A stretch of DNA of 64,000 nucleotides from Candidatus Tumulicola sp. (GCA_036490475.1 DASXDT010000006.1:1240001-1304000), one strand, 5' to 3'; shown: positions 44,535 to 54,506, counted from the stretch's first letter. The notes: generated by a model from the sequence alone, not told the origin. Numbers and translations: made by a program.

Positions 44535-45603
44535 GAAACCTCGAATATAGAGCGGCATGTTGGCGCGCGGTCCAACGAATGTCGAAGCGGCTGCGCGCCG
44601 CGGCGTAGGCCGCGTCCACCGCACGCATCGACGACACGCGATCTTCCAGCCAGTCGCCCAATGCGATGGCGACGTCGGCTGGTTCGTAACTTGGAGCGAT
44701 GCAGCCGAAGGCGCCGTCCTCGAGCAGTTCGGATGCGCCGTTCCAGGGGGTCGACACGATCGCCAGCCCCGAGTACATCGCTTCCAGAATCGTGAGCGGC
44801 ATCGCTTCGTTGAGCGACGTCACGAGCAACGCATCGCAGCGGCGCATCAGATCGTCGACATCGTCGCGATATCCCAAGAACCGGATCGAGTCCGCAACCC
44901 CCAGCGAAATCGCCAGATGACGGAGCTGCTCTTCGTCTTCGCCGGCACCCACGAAGGCCAACACGTAGCGATGGTTGGGACGGCGATGCCGCAGTTCGGC
45001 CAGCGCGCGAACCGCGAGCTGTTGATTCTTAACCTTCGCTAACCGGCCGACTTGCACGATCAGCTTGGAGCCTTCGGGCACCGGCGGATCGATTTTGGCC
45101 AGTGCGCGGCGCGAGCGCCGCACCGGGCGCGGAACGCCGTTCGGAATCACGACCACACGATCGGCCGGAACCGCATCTTCAGCGACGAGCCGGCGTGCCA
45201 GGGTGTTGGAAAACGTTACCACCGCGTCGGTAGAGTGGTGCAGCGCGGTGTTCACCGCGCGTTGGATCGGACGGCCTTCGAAGCTGCTATCGTGCTCGGT
45301 GTGCACGATGCTCCGAACGCCGGCCAAACGGGCGGCCAGACGGCCCCAAATCTTTCCGTGATAGCCGTGCGTGTGCACGACCGCCGGCTTGCACTCGCGG
45401 ATCACGCGAACCATTCGCCACAAGAAACCGATGTCGTAGCGCGACTTCCGCGCCACCGTAAGCACTGGAATACGTCCAAAATCCGTCGAGTCGCTCTTGA
45501 TGGTCATTACCGCAACCGGAACGCCGAGCTGATCGAGTTCTTTGGCCAGCGAAAGAACGAAATGTTCGGTGCCGTAATTCTGCGATCCACAGATCACGTG
45601 CAT
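44518..45603 (-). CDS. glycosyltransferase family 4-like (GT-B)
   Basis: A 361-residue GT-B transferase from the ATG at 45603. The N-terminal GT4-like half (VVHTHGYHGKIWGRLAARLAGVRSIVHTEHD) is followed by a group-1 C-terminal half with a GAGEDEEQL segment and the EAMPLTILEAMYSGLAIVSTP donor-site motif. Sixteen bp downstream of the preceding glycosyltransferase; part of the polysaccharide operon. The sugar donor is unknown. Confidence 0.85.
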   Translation of the reverse strand: MHVICGSQNYGTEHFVLSLAKELDQLGVPVAVMTIKSDSTDFGRIPVLTVARKSRYDIGFLWRMVRVIRECKPAVVHTHGYHGKIWGRLAARLAGVRSIVHTEHDSSFEGRPIQRAVNTALHHSTDAVVTFSNTLARRLVAEDAVPADRVVVIPNGVPRPVRRSRRALAKIDPPVPEGSKLIVQVGRLAKVKNQQLAVRALAELRHRRPNHRYVLAFVGAGEDEEQLRHLAISLGVADSIRFLGYRDDVDDLMRRCDALLVTSLNEAMPLTILEAMYSGLAIVSTPWNGASELLEDGAFGCIAPSYEPADVAIALGDWLEDRVSSMRAVDAAYAAARSRFDIRWTARQHAALYSRFHVATN

Positions 45604-45619
45604 GACCGACCCCGATCTA

Positions 45620-46660
45620 CTAAGCGGCATACAAGCCGGTAACCTCATCGACCCAGCGGCGCAGTCCGAAGCGCGCGCGGGCCGGCGCGGTTTCATCGTA
45701 GCGTTGAAAAGCGGCGCTTCCTAACGCGTTGCGAATCTGCAACGGTTCGTTGGGCACCAAGGTGGCTCGGACGCCTGCGCGTACGACCTCTGCGAGCGCG
45801 GGGATGTCGCTGGCGACGATCGGCAATCCGGTCGAAAACGCCTCGAGCATCGTGAACGGCGTCCCTTCGCGGCGGCTCGGCATTGCGAGCACGTCGGACG
45901 CCCAATACAGCGGCGCGCTATCGCTTGCGAACGGCACGTTAACGGTGCGCACGCGTTTGGAAAATTCGGCCGTCGCTTCGTCGGACATTCCGACACCGAG
46001 CAGCGTGATCGACGGTTTCTGATCGAACGCGCGCCACAGCAGATCGGCGCCTTTGACGTCGACGTCGCGGCCAAAGAAGAGCACGACGCGTTCGCGTTCC
46101 GAAATGCCGAACTGGGCGCGCGCCGCCAGGCGTTCTTCGTTCGTAGGCGGCGCAAAGTGTTGCGTATCGACGGCGTTGCGAATCAACGCGATACGATCGC
46201 GCTCGATTCCGAGATCTGCCATCGCCTCGCCCAGGCTGTCGGAAACGACGACGAACTTATGCACGCCCGAACCGAACCAGCGATACTTGGCGACCTGGCG
46301 CAAGCGTCGGACCGTGCCGCCACCTTCGCGCATAGCGCTGTGCAGGTGCCAAATCACTCGCGTTCCCCGTAGATACCCGGCTAACGTCGCGGGCAGCGAC
46401 CAACCGACGAAGTGAACGTGAATCACGTCGGGTTGGGCCTTCCACAAGAAATCGAGCATTTCGCGCGGCGACCCCGCGGCCGCGAAACCATCCAGGGTTT
46501 TGCGGGCACGATCGTACCACACGGCGTTCGACACATTTTTGGAAACCAGCGAACAGCGGTCGGACGTGCGATGCAAATCGTCGGCGACGGCCAAAATCGA
46601 CGGGACGAAACTTCCCGGCGCCGGATTTCCGTAATCGGCAACGTGCACGACGTGTTTCAT
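45620..46660 (-). CDS. glycosyltransferase family 4-like (GT-B)
   Basis: A 346-residue GT-B transferase. The N-terminal half carries PDVIHVHFVGWSLPATLAGYLRGTRVIWHLHSA; the C-terminal half has FGRDVDVKGADLLW and the donor motif REGTPFTMLEAFSTGLPIVASD. The ATG at 46660 overlaps the next gene's stop; an upstream extension of Arg-rich residues is unlikely. Polysaccharide assembly role; donor and acceptor unknown. Confidence 0.85.
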   Translation of the reverse strand: MKHVVHVADYGNPAPGSFVPSILAVADDLHRTSDRCSLVSKNVSNAVWYDRARKTLDGFAAAGSPREMLDFLWKAQPDVIHVHFVGWSLPATLAGYLRGTRVIWHLHSAMREGGGTVRRLRQVAKYRWFGSGVHKFVVVSDSLGEAMADLGIERDRIALIRNAVDTQHFAPPTNEERLAARAQFGISERERVVLFFGRDVDVKGADLLWRAFDQKPSITLLGVGMSDEATAEFSKRVRTVNVPFASDSAPLYWASDVLAMPSRREGTPFTMLEAFSTGLPIVASDIPALAEVVRAGVRATLVPNEPLQIRNALGSAAFQRYDETAPARARFGLRRWVDEVTGLYAA

Positions 46661-47874
46661 GCGATCGCTCCGATCGTCTGCGCCAAGCCGCCCATGATCG
46701 TGTCGCGATCGAAATAGTCGCGCACGAACGTGCGTCCGGCGGCCGAGCGCGCCTCCATCGTTTCGCGCTCGTCGCAACACTTGACGACGCCGCGCGCCAA
46801 CGCAACCGCGTCGTTCGGCTCGACGTGCAGGCCGGTCTGGCTCCGTGCCAGCAGCTCTACGGACTCGCCGCGTGCGCTGAGAATCATTGGACAGCCGATC
46901 GCCAGGGCGTCGAACATCTTCGACGGGATCGCGTCGGTCAAACCTTTGTGGAGCGGAACGATCGTGGCGTCCGCGAGCGCGAGTAGCTCCAGGCTCTCGC
47001 GCCGCGATATGACGCCCCGGAACTCGACGTTGTGCAAACCTTCGGTTTTGATGCGGGCTTGTAGCGTAGCGGCGTCCAACCCGCCGCCGGCCAGCACGAA
47101 CCGAATGTCGTCGCGTTCGCGCAACAGCGCGGCCGCGTCGAGCAGCATGCCGAGTCCGGTCGCCAACCCCATGTTACCGGCGTAGGCGATAGTGAAGGGA
47201 CGGCGTTGCGAACGTTCCGGGCGCGGCACGATGCCTTGCGAAAACGCGAAGCCATTGGGCGCGAGCAACACGCGTTCTTCCGGAACGCCGTGTTCGAGAA
47301 TCGAGCGGCAAGCCGAAGGCGTCACCGCCACCACCAAAGCGGCGTGACGATACAGCATACCGACCCCGGCGCCGAGTGCGCGTACGATCGGGCCGCCGGC
47401 TTTCCAAACGCCTAAGCGCACGCCCATATCCGGAAACACGTCGCGAACGTCGATCACCAAACGGGCGCGATGGCGCCACGCGCCGAGCAGGGCCGGCAGC
47501 GCCATGGTGATCGGGGGCGACGAAACCACGACCGTGTCGAAGCGTTGACGAGAAAAGAGAATCGCGCGCGTCACGGCCAGCGACAGCGAGAGCCAACCGC
47601 GCGCGCGTCCGCCGCGCTCGCCGTTCTCGGCTACAAACGCGCGACGTCGCTCGATGCGCACTCCATCGGCGTACTCGGTGCAGCGTTCCCGTCCGCGATA
47701 GTCGGCGTGCACTTTGCCCCACGGGAAGCTCGGCATACCGGTGAACACCGTTACGCGATGCCCGCGGTCGGCGAGATTCTGCGCCAACGACGAAAGGCGA
47801 TTGCTGGCCGCGCACGGCTCGGGTTCGTAGAACTGCGCGACGATCGCGATCGATTTGCGCGCGTCGAGCTTCAT
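46657..47874 (-). CDS. glycosyltransferase family 4 (WbuB-like GT-B)
   Basis: A 405-residue GT-B transferase. N-terminal QFYEPEPCAASNRLSSLAQNLADRGHRVTVFTGMPSFPWG and VVVSSPPITMALPA resemble WbuB/L-fucosamine transferases; the C-terminal half has the AYAGNMGLATGLGMLL and ALAIGCPMILSARGE motifs. Overlaps the flanking genes by 4 bp each (ATGA). It extends the repeat unit of the exopolysaccharide; sugar not known. Confidence 0.85.
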   Translation of the reverse strand: MKLDARKSIAIVAQFYEPEPCAASNRLSSLAQNLADRGHRVTVFTGMPSFPWGKVHADYRGRERCTEYADGVRIERRRAFVAENGERGGRARGWLSLSLAVTRAILFSRQRFDTVVVSSPPITMALPALLGAWRHRARLVIDVRDVFPDMGVRLGVWKAGGPIVRALGAGVGMLYRHAALVVAVTPSACRSILEHGVPEERVLLAPNGFAFSQGIVPRPERSQRRPFTIAYAGNMGLATGLGMLLDAAALLRERDDIRFVLAGGGLDAATLQARIKTEGLHNVEFRGVISRRESLELLALADATIVPLHKGLTDAIPSKMFDALAIGCPMILSARGESVELLARSQTGLHVEPNDAVALARGVVKCCDERETMEARSAAGRTFVRDYFDRDTIMGGLAQTIGAIA

Positions 47875-48950
47875 GCCGACCGCCGCAAGATGCCGCGCGC
47901 GATGTTCTTGGCGGTGAAGTATCCGTTGCGGCCGGCGTTGACCGCGGCTACGCGCAACGTACGCCGCGTAAGCGTTACGTGGTTGCTGAACCGCGTATCG
48001 GTCGCAAACGACTTCTTGTAGGTTTCCTCGCCGCGCGAAAGATCGTAAAACGCGAAGCCGGTTTCGATCGCGGTGCGGATGCTCAGCGCGACCAGGCTGC
48101 TGCCGGGCGAAACATGCGAATAGGCCGGATCGAAGCCCATCATGTAGGCCAGCAACGTCTTCGAATGACGATCGATGAACGAGCCTTGGCTCGCGACCGT
48201 GAGGTCGCCGATCTTGATCGAACCGATCAAGAAATTGCCGCTGGCGTAGCAGCGGCGGAACAGCTCGCCGAACATTTTCTCACGCTTGCTGTGGCTCTTC
48301 TTCCAGCGAGACGCGTTGAGAAAGAGGAGCCGGTCGATCGCAGCGTCCGCATCGTTGGCGCTCGCGATTTCCCAACGAAACCCCTCGAGTGTTTCCAGCT
48401 TGCGCATTTTGGCTTTCAGGGTGTGGCGCATGTGCCGCCCGCGGCTCTTCATGTACTCGTCCCACGTCGCGGGCAACGTGACGAAGGGGCAAGGCGACGG
48501 CTCGGTGGTTGTCGTGCGATACTTCATTTCGGGAAACTCGGCGATCATCGCCGCGATGCGATCGTCGGGCCAATCGTTGAGCGTGAAGTTATCCCACTTC
48601 AGGCTTTCGATGTAGCGAGCCAGTGCCGGCAGAACGCGGCTTTCGTATCCTTTGGCGAGCAGCATGCCGGTATAATCGGCGCGCGGTATTCCAGCCAGAT
48701 ACAGTTCTCGGTTGAGCGGCGGTCCAACGGCGGGGAAGCGCCCGTCGCCCAGCGGCAAGAACGCGACATAGGGTCCATCGCCATCGCGTACGCCGAGGAC
48801 CATCCACTGGTTGCGCTCGGTCATGAGACACGCGTGCAGCCATTCCCACGACGTAAAGAAGTGTGCGTATTCGTCCTGCTGATGCAACTCAATCCAGCGA
48901 GATTTCAGCGATTCGAGTTGCGGGACGCTTGTTAATCGGTCGACCACCAT
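47871..48950 (-). CDS. GNAT/FemAB-like acyltransferase (CelD/BcsL type)
   Basis: A 359-residue protein with an acyltransferase fold common in polysaccharide loci (CelD/BcsL, FemAB-like). The central part (RHTLKAKMRKLE...) and the C-terminal GNAT half with LLAYMMGFDPAYSHVSPGSSLVALSIRTAIETGFAFYDLSRGEETYKKSF are characteristic. It probably N-acylates or adds an amino acid to a sugar or lipid carrier. ATG at 48950 is preferred to an ATG eight codons upstream; the 49-bp gap to the preceding gene is the longest inside the operon. Confidence 0.75.
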   Translation of the reverse strand: MVVDRLTSVPQLESLKSRWIELHQQDEYAHFFTSWEWLHACLMTERNQWMVLGVRDGDGPYVAFLPLGDGRFPAVGPPLNRELYLAGIPRADYTGMLLAKGYESRVLPALARYIESLKWDNFTLNDWPDDRIAAMIAEFPEMKYRTTTTEPSPCPFVTLPATWDEYMKSRGRHMRHTLKAKMRKLETLEGFRWEIASANDADAAIDRLLFLNASRWKKSHSKREKMFGELFRRCYASGNFLIGSIKIGDLTVASQGSFIDRHSKTLLAYMMGFDPAYSHVSPGSSLVALSIRTAIETGFAFYDLSRGEETYKKSFATDTRFSNHVTLTRRTLRVAAVNAGRNGYFTAKNIARGILRRSA

Positions 48951-48999
48951 CACGTGCAAATGATCCCATAGCACGCGAGCGGGCGTAAGAAGCGAAGGT

Positions 49000-50310
49000 C
49001 TAGCGGACCGATGACTTTCGGACGGAACCCTCGCTCAAAATGAGGGCGCTGACTGGGCCTAATGTCCCGGTCGCTCCCGTGCGCCAGTACGCACGTCCCC
49101 CGGTCGCCGAGCCGTTGGAATCGAGCACCAGGACGCGTGCGTACCGGCGTTTCAGTTTCGGCAGCGGCTGGGCGGACTGCGTGGGATTCACGATTGTGGC
49201 GCAGGCGCCGATCGACGCGCCCCACTGATAGCAGTTGGCGAACTCGCGGACGTAGGTCGCACCGCGTGCTAGATCGCGAACGTGTGCGCCGGCGGACGAC
49301 GACGGTTGCAACGGAACGATGTCGAATTCGGGAAAAATCGTATTACCGGCGGCGTCGGGCGCGATCGGCGCGGCCACCGAATAGCGTGGATCGTAGGTCA
49401 GCCACCACGAGGCGAGCGCGTAGATGCGCGAGTCGGGCGTCGGCGCACCGTTCATCATGCACAGCGAAAATTTTCCGAAGGGCCGGTCGGCGAGCAACCC
49501 GTCGGCTTGCTGTTGCCATAAGCCGCGCGAGTCGTTGACTCGCCCGCCATAGTAAGCGGCGTTGAAGCAACCTTCGTGGTTCGAACCGGCGACGTTGGGG
49601 TTCTTCAAGAACGCTCCGTTGTATGCCGGGCGGAACAAGTCGCCGCCGTTGATGATCAGTTTGCGCGGCGCGGCCGACAGCATCGCGTTTTCGGCCGCGA
49701 TCCACGCCTTGTCGTCGCGGATCTCGACGCCGGCCGCGTTGAAACCGTAGAACGCGCCGGACATCGTCGTTCCTTTCGGCCCGACGAATATCGAGCCCGA
49801 GTCGTCCGAGAAGAAAAAGTCGAGGCGCGGTGACTTTTGCAGGTAGCCGTTCATCCAGGCTACGATCGCCTTGCGGGCGGCCGGCGAGCCGGGGTTCAGA
49901 AACTCCTGATACTGCTTGGTGTAGGAGTCGGCGCGGTTGATGCGCGCGTTATTTGCGTCGTGAAACCAGGCCGATTCGGCCGGATTCAGGTTGCCGATTT
50001 GCCCGGCACACGCACCGGCCGGCGCCGTGAACGGCGGCACGCAATACGGAACGAAGGTCGGATCGATGTAGGTGACGCCGTAGCGTCCGCCGGCGGCCTT
50101 GAACGCGTTCACACCGGCATTATCGAAGCCGCTGGTCTCGATGAAATCGGCGTGCTGCGCCATATACTGCGGGCTCAGCTTGTCGTTGACGCGCGTCGCG
50201 CCGAACGATTGATGGTAATACAGAAACGTCAGAACGTGTTTGGGCGCAGCTGCAGCCGCAACCGGCAGCGCCGCGATCAACGCGGCCGCCGCCGCCGACT
50301 TCAGGTCCAT
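49000..50310 (-). CDS. secreted TIM-barrel-like protein of the polysaccharide locus
   Basis: A 436-residue exported protein from the ATG at 50310. Signal peptide to about residue 22 (APVAAAAAP). A likely beta/alpha barrel follows with FFFSDDSGSIFVGPKG (acidic pair) and a NLNPAESAWFHDANN segment; pattern recalls the putative glycoside-hydrolase-like families (GHL) that often sit in exopolysaccharide clusters to trim polymer. I cannot assign a family or catalytic pair. Overlaps the O-antigen ligase end by 10 bp. Confidence 0.6.
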   Translation of the reverse strand: MDLKSAAAAALIAALPVAAAAAPKHVLTFLYYHQSFGATRVNDKLSPQYMAQHADFIETSGFDNAGVNAFKAAGGRYGVTYIDPTFVPYCVPPFTAPAGACAGQIGNLNPAESAWFHDANNARINRADSYTKQYQEFLNPGSPAARKAIVAWMNGYLQKSPRLDFFFSDDSGSIFVGPKGTTMSGAFYGFNAAGVEIRDDKAWIAAENAMLSAAPRKLIINGGDLFRPAYNGAFLKNPNVAGSNHEGCFNAAYYGGRVNDSRGLWQQQADGLLADRPFGKFSLCMMNGAPTPDSRIYALASWWLTYDPRYSVAAPIAPDAAGNTIFPEFDIVPLQPSSSAGAHVRDLARGATYVREFANCYQWGASIGACATIVNPTQSAQPLPKLKRRYARVLVLDSNGSATGGRAYWRTGATGTLGPVSALILSEGSVRKSSVR

Positions 50311-51692
50311 ACGGGAGCGGTTTCGCGGCGGACCGGCAACAGCGTCGCGCGGGCGCGAACCAGCGCGACCAGCGAAAGCGTCAACCAGAAGATCTTTCCG
50401 CTGGTGAGATCGACGAAGAAACCGGCCACGCACAAGCCGAGCAACGCGCCGGCGATGGCGACTCGGGTGCCGTACAGCGGGTTGCGCTTGTCGATGATCC
50501 GCAGGCTGCAGAACGTCGCGATGACCGCGGTGACCATCAAAAGCGCTCCGATAATGCCGTACTGGACCGAGTTCTGCAGCAGCATGTTGTGCGCGGCGCG
50601 CGACCAGCCCATGTCGTACTGCTGGAAGACTTTTAGATACACGTCGTTATAGGCGGTCGCAAACGAGCCGCTGCCCGATCCGATCAACCAATGTTCGCGG
50701 AACGCCGCGCCGCCCGCGCGCCAAATGTCCAACCTTCCCGAGCCGTCGCTTTCCGACGAGGTCGTGAAGCGGTGCAATAGATTACCGTTGAGGCTTGCCA
50801 ACACGCCGAGAACACCCGCCATCCCCACCAGCTGCCAACGCTCGCGCAGCATGACGATGAAGTACACGAACATGATGGCGACCGCGACGAAGGCTTCGCG
50901 CGATGCCGCTATGCTCATCGCGTACAGTAACACGCCCATGCCGCCCAAACAGGCTGCCTTGAAGAGCAGATTTTTAGCTTGCGCCATCATGACGACCAAG
51001 ATGGCCATCGCGGGCAACAAGCTGTCGGCGAATTCGTTGATGTCCAGTTTCTGGTTGCCGACCAGCAGTGGGATACGGTCGGAGACTTTATTGATCAGCT
51101 GTTGCGCGGCGCTCATGTGCGAGAGTTCGTGAATGCCGAACAGACCTGCGGCGAGTCCGCCGATCACGACGCCCGTAAACACGACGCGCAGATCGCGCGC
51201 CGAAGGCGGCATGACCGAAGCAATGGCATACAGTAAGCCGACCTGCAGTATCGAGAGGAACTCGCGCGTACCGTTGACCGGGTCGAGCGACCAGAGCAGC
51301 GATAAGCCCGCCCAGCCAAGGTAGGCGAACCATGCGGCGAGCGCCCAGCCGGGTTTGACGAAGTTGCGCGTGCGCAGCAGCCAAAACAGCAACGCGACAC
51401 CCGAAAGGGCGCCGCACAAGCGTGCCGCCGTGCCCAGCGCCGGTATCGACAGCAAGAGATCGAAGGGCACTAACACGACGTACGCCGCGTACGGAAACTG
51501 CAACGGGGCGCGGAACATGGCGATCGCCAGCAACGGCAGCGCCGCGATGATGACGGCCTCTGCCGCACCGATCGGACTGGGCGACATGGCCTGCGTCATC
51601 GCAAATGCGAACAGCCCGCACACCACGCACAGAATGACGATGAGCAGCTGAGTCGCGTTCGACGGCGAGGCTTGGCTGCGGCTAACGAGCAT
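50301..51692 (-). CDS. O-antigen ligase/polymerase family membrane protein (Wzy-like)
   Basis: A 463-residue polytopic protein with about 12 helices. The Wzy_C/ligase region has RLDIWRAGGAAFREHWLIGSGSGSFATAYND then AAHNMLLQNSVQYG, the arginine-rich periplasmic loop typical of polymerases and ligases. It should polymerise the undecaprenyl-linked repeat or attach it. ATG at 51692, overlapping the upstream gene by 11 bp. Its presence together with an ABC-2 exporter and no flippase is unusual. Confidence 0.82.
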   Translation of the reverse strand: MLVSRSQASPSNATQLLIVILCVVCGLFAFAMTQAMSPSPIGAAEAVIIAALPLLAIAMFRAPLQFPYAAYVVLVPFDLLLSIPALGTAARLCGALSGVALLFWLLRTRNFVKPGWALAAWFAYLGWAGLSLLWSLDPVNGTREFLSILQVGLLYAIASVMPPSARDLRVVFTGVVIGGLAAGLFGIHELSHMSAAQQLINKVSDRIPLLVGNQKLDINEFADSLLPAMAILVVMMAQAKNLLFKAACLGGMGVLLYAMSIAASREAFVAVAIMFVYFIVMLRERWQLVGMAGVLGVLASLNGNLLHRFTTSSESDGSGRLDIWRAGGAAFREHWLIGSGSGSFATAYNDVYLKVFQQYDMGWSRAAHNMLLQNSVQYGIIGALLMVTAVIATFCSLRIIDKRNPLYGTRVAIAGALLGLCVAGFFVDLTSGKIFWLTLSLVALVRARATLLPVRRETAPVWT

Positions 51693-53214
51693 AACTGAGC
51701 TTCGCAAAGCGGAACGCGCGCGAGGCGGCCCGCAGCAAGCGCTGCCCGATCAATCGCGGCGATGCCCACACGGTGTGTTTGGCGTCGATTGCGACCATAT
51801 CGTTGACATACGAAATGGTGTGCGTTCCGTCCGTCTTCGCGCCGGTCGCCGTGCTATCGAACGTGCTCACCAGCTCCTCACGATATTCGTGCGGTGTCAA
51901 CGTGGCGACGCGGTTGAACGCGATCGCGCTGCCGTATCCGTCGGCACAGTCTTGCCCGGGGCGGTACAGCTCGCCGTCGTGCTCGAACGGCATACCCGCA
52001 GGGCGCGCCGAGCAAATGTCGGTTTTCACCGGATTGGCCATGTGCGCGTGCCACGGGCCGGCGAGATCGTCGGCGTAATAGGCGAATAAATTCAGATTGA
52101 CGTCGCGCGCTTTATCGGTGAAGAACAGCCACCAGCGCCCATCGCGGCGCAGGATCGTGCTGTCGCACGCGGCCACGTTCTCGATCATCGTGGTGACCGG
52201 CTCCCATCGATAGGGTGCATCGACCGCGCGATACAACACGATGTTGCGCTCCTCCGCGCTTTCGGGAACCATGTACCACGTGCCGTCGTGCTCGAACGTA
52301 AACGGGTACGACAGGTGCGTCGGCGCCTGCATCACGTTGCGCTCGTCGACGACGCCACCCTCACCGTCGAGTTCGACGCAGCGGATGAACCCGTTGCGCG
52401 TCGCCGGATCGAGCGCTTCGCCGAGAATGAAATCGCGGCCGTCGCGTTTGAACACGAACGGATCCGCGAGAAAATCGTCGGACTCGCGCGGCAGCCAGCG
52501 GATCGCCGGACGGTAATCTTCGATTAAGAAGCGCGCGGGCGATCCTTGGATCGTGCCGACTTTCCAGCGTGCGTCGGTAAACAAGTTCACGAAAACATGC
52601 CGCACGAATTGGCGCGCGACCGCCATCAAGAAATGCACGGGCCGCAGACGCCGCGGTTGCGCCGCCGGCAAGCTCGAACGTCGTTCGGGCGATCCGCCCA
52701 GCGCCTCGTGCACGCTGGCGAAAATGGTCGGCCAGCGCGCGCATTCGCGCAACGCGACGTCCATCGAACGATGATACAAATACAACGATTTGAAGCGTCC
52801 CGAACGGAGCAGCGAAAATTCGCCGGCTTCGTCGCAGCTTCGAAGCTCGAGCGTGAAGGTCGACGAATCGGCTGCGATTTCGCGCGCGCCCGGAAGTCCG
52901 CACAGCGGCTGCCCGTCGCCGTCGCAGAAGAACCAGCGTCCGAATCTCGCGGCAAGGGACGGCTCGGAGCGCGGGGTTGCGCGAAGATCGAGAATGGTGT
53001 CGACGCCGGCTTTCATTCCAGAATCGTTTGACTGCAGCGGCACGCGCTGCAAGCTGCGTCCACCGAGGGTGAAGGCGAACGCAGCTTCAGCGTGTCCGAA
53101 GGTCGTGGGGCCGATTCTGCAGACGGTCACGTCGTTGCCCTCTCGAAGGAGGTCGACGCAGTCACGCTTCCAGCGCGGTACTCCGCCGCCGTCTACGAGG
53201 ACGAGAAACTTCAC
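51682..53214 (-). CDS. glucosamine inositolphosphorylceramide transferase-like protein (GIPC/GH43-like propeller)
   Basis: A 510-residue protein. Residues about 1-190 resemble a formyltransferase-like Rossmann segment (VKFLVLVDGGGVPRWKRDCVDLL). Residues about 250-510 form a five-bladed GH43/GIPC-transferase-like propeller (FLADPFVFKRDGRDFILGE; APTHLSYPFTFEHDGTWYMVPESAE; ACDSTILRRDGRWWLFFTDKA), the fold seen in bacterial EPS loci beside formyl-sugar enzymes. GTG at 53214 overlaps the dehydrogenase stop. It may transfer a sugar or modify an amino-sugar; the activity is inferred from the fold. Confidence 0.7.
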   Translation of the reverse strand: MKFLVLVDGGGVPRWKRDCVDLLREGNDVTVCRIGPTTFGHAEAAFAFTLGGRSLQRVPLQSNDSGMKAGVDTILDLRATPRSEPSLAARFGRWFFCDGDGQPLCGLPGAREIAADSSTFTLELRSCDEAGEFSLLRSGRFKSLYLYHRSMDVALRECARWPTIFASVHEALGGSPERRSSLPAAQPRRLRPVHFLMAVARQFVRHVFVNLFTDARWKVGTIQGSPARFLIEDYRPAIRWLPRESDDFLADPFVFKRDGRDFILGEALDPATRNGFIRCVELDGEGGVVDERNVMQAPTHLSYPFTFEHDGTWYMVPESAEERNIVLYRAVDAPYRWEPVTTMIENVAACDSTILRRDGRWWLFFTDKARDVNLNLFAYYADDLAGPWHAHMANPVKTDICSARPAGMPFEHDGELYRPGQDCADGYGSAIAFNRVATLTPHEYREELVSTFDSTATGAKTDGTHTISYVNDMVAIDAKHTVWASPRLIGQRLLRAASRAFRFAKLSYAR

Positions 53215-54506
53215 GACAGCGCTTGCGCTACCGCGGCCGGAGCCGGGATCGAGAATTTCTGGGTTCCACGGCCCAAGCCGTAGACTGCAAAGCCGGCATT
53301 GTTCCACGTCGCTTTGTCGTAGAAGTTGCGGGTGTCGATCAGCACGCGCGAGCGCATCAATCCGGCCACCGCGGTCGGATCGAGCGTGCGGAACGCATCG
53401 TGATCGACGGCCAGAACCACCGCGTCGCTATCGCGCAGCGCTTCGGCTAGATCGTGATGTGTGAGTGCGGGATGCGCGACCGGATCGTATACTGCGGTGC
53501 GGTATCCGAGGTCGTCGAGCAGCTCGCGAATGCGCAGCGCCGGGCTTTCGCGGGTATCGTCGACGTTGGCTTTATACGAAGCGCCCAAGATCGTGATCTT
53601 GCGTTCGCCGTCGGCCTCGCCGACTAAATTCGTGACGCGGCGGACGATCAACTGCGGCATGCGCTCGTTGACGCGGCGCGACGCTTGAATGAGTTCGGTC
53701 GCGAACGGATTCAGATCGGCCAAGAACTGCGGATCGATCGGAATGCAGTGGCCGCCGACGCCGGGGCCGGGCTGCATGATGTTCACGCGCGGGTGATTGT
53801 TGGCGAGGTTAATCGCGTTCCAAACGTCGATGTCGATCTCTTCGCAGAACAGCGCGAGTTCGTTGGCCAGCGCGATGTTGACGTCGCGATATGTGTTTTC
53901 GATCACCTTTACGAATTCGGCGGTGCGCAGATCGGTCGTGTGAATGCGCGCATCCACGAACGATGCGTACAGCTCGCGGCCGGCCTCGGCGTCTTCGGGG
54001 GTGCGTCCGCCGACGATGCGATCGTTCTCGCGCAGCTCGCGCAGGATCGCGCCGGGCAGAATACGCTCGGGGGCGTGCACCACACGGACGGGTACGAAAC
54101 TCTTACCGGCGGCGCGCATCGCTTGACGCACGAGCCGTTCGGTGGTGCCGGGCGGCACGGTCGATTCGATTGCGATCAGTTGATCGTCTTGCACGACCTT
54201 GGCCACATCGGCCAGCGCGGAGTTGACGTAGCGCAAGTCGGGGCGGTCGTGCACGCTCGGCGTCGGAACGCACACGATGTATGCGTCGCCGCTTTCCACG
54301 CCGTCGCACACGTGCAGGCGTCCGTGCTGCATCATCTCGACAGCCAGTTCGCACACGTCGGCTTCGCGGCCGCGGACGTATCCGTCGCGTAGCTCTGCGC
54401 GCATCGCCGGATCGCTGTCGTAGCCAAACACCTCGTGTCCGGCTGCGGCCGCCAGCGCGGCCGTCGGAAGTCCTACGTATCCAAGTCCCAATACAACGAT
54501 TTTCAT
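53211..54506 (-). CDS. wecC: UDP-N-acetyl-D-mannosamine dehydrogenase-like enzyme
   Basis: A 431-residue NAD-dependent sugar dehydrogenase that makes UDP-ManNAcA-type uronate from the hexose by a four-electron oxidation. G7-x-G9-x-x-G12 Rossmann start, Lys200 in EFVKVIENTYRDVN, the catalytic Cys254 in GPGVGGHCIPIDP and ASYKANVDDTRESP near the end match the WecC branch better than UDP-glucose dehydrogenase. No UDP-GlcNAc 2-epimerase is in the window, so the substrate must come from elsewhere, or the specificity differs. Overlaps neighbours by 4 bp. Confidence 0.85.
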   Translation of the reverse strand: MKIVVLGLGYVGLPTAALAAAAGHEVFGYDSDPAMRAELRDGYVRGREADVCELAVEMMQHGRLHVCDGVESGDAYIVCVPTPSVHDRPDLRYVNSALADVAKVVQDDQLIAIESTVPPGTTERLVRQAMRAAGKSFVPVRVVHAPERILPGAILRELRENDRIVGGRTPEDAEAGRELYASFVDARIHTTDLRTAEFVKVIENTYRDVNIALANELALFCEEIDIDVWNAINLANNHPRVNIMQPGPGVGGHCIPIDPQFLADLNPFATELIQASRRVNERMPQLIVRRVTNLVGEADGERKITILGASYKANVDDTRESPALRIRELLDDLGYRTAVYDPVAHPALTHHDLAEALRDSDAVVLAVDHDAFRTLDPTAVAGLMRSRVLIDTRNFYDKATWNNAGFAVYGLGRGTQKFSIPAPAAVAQALS

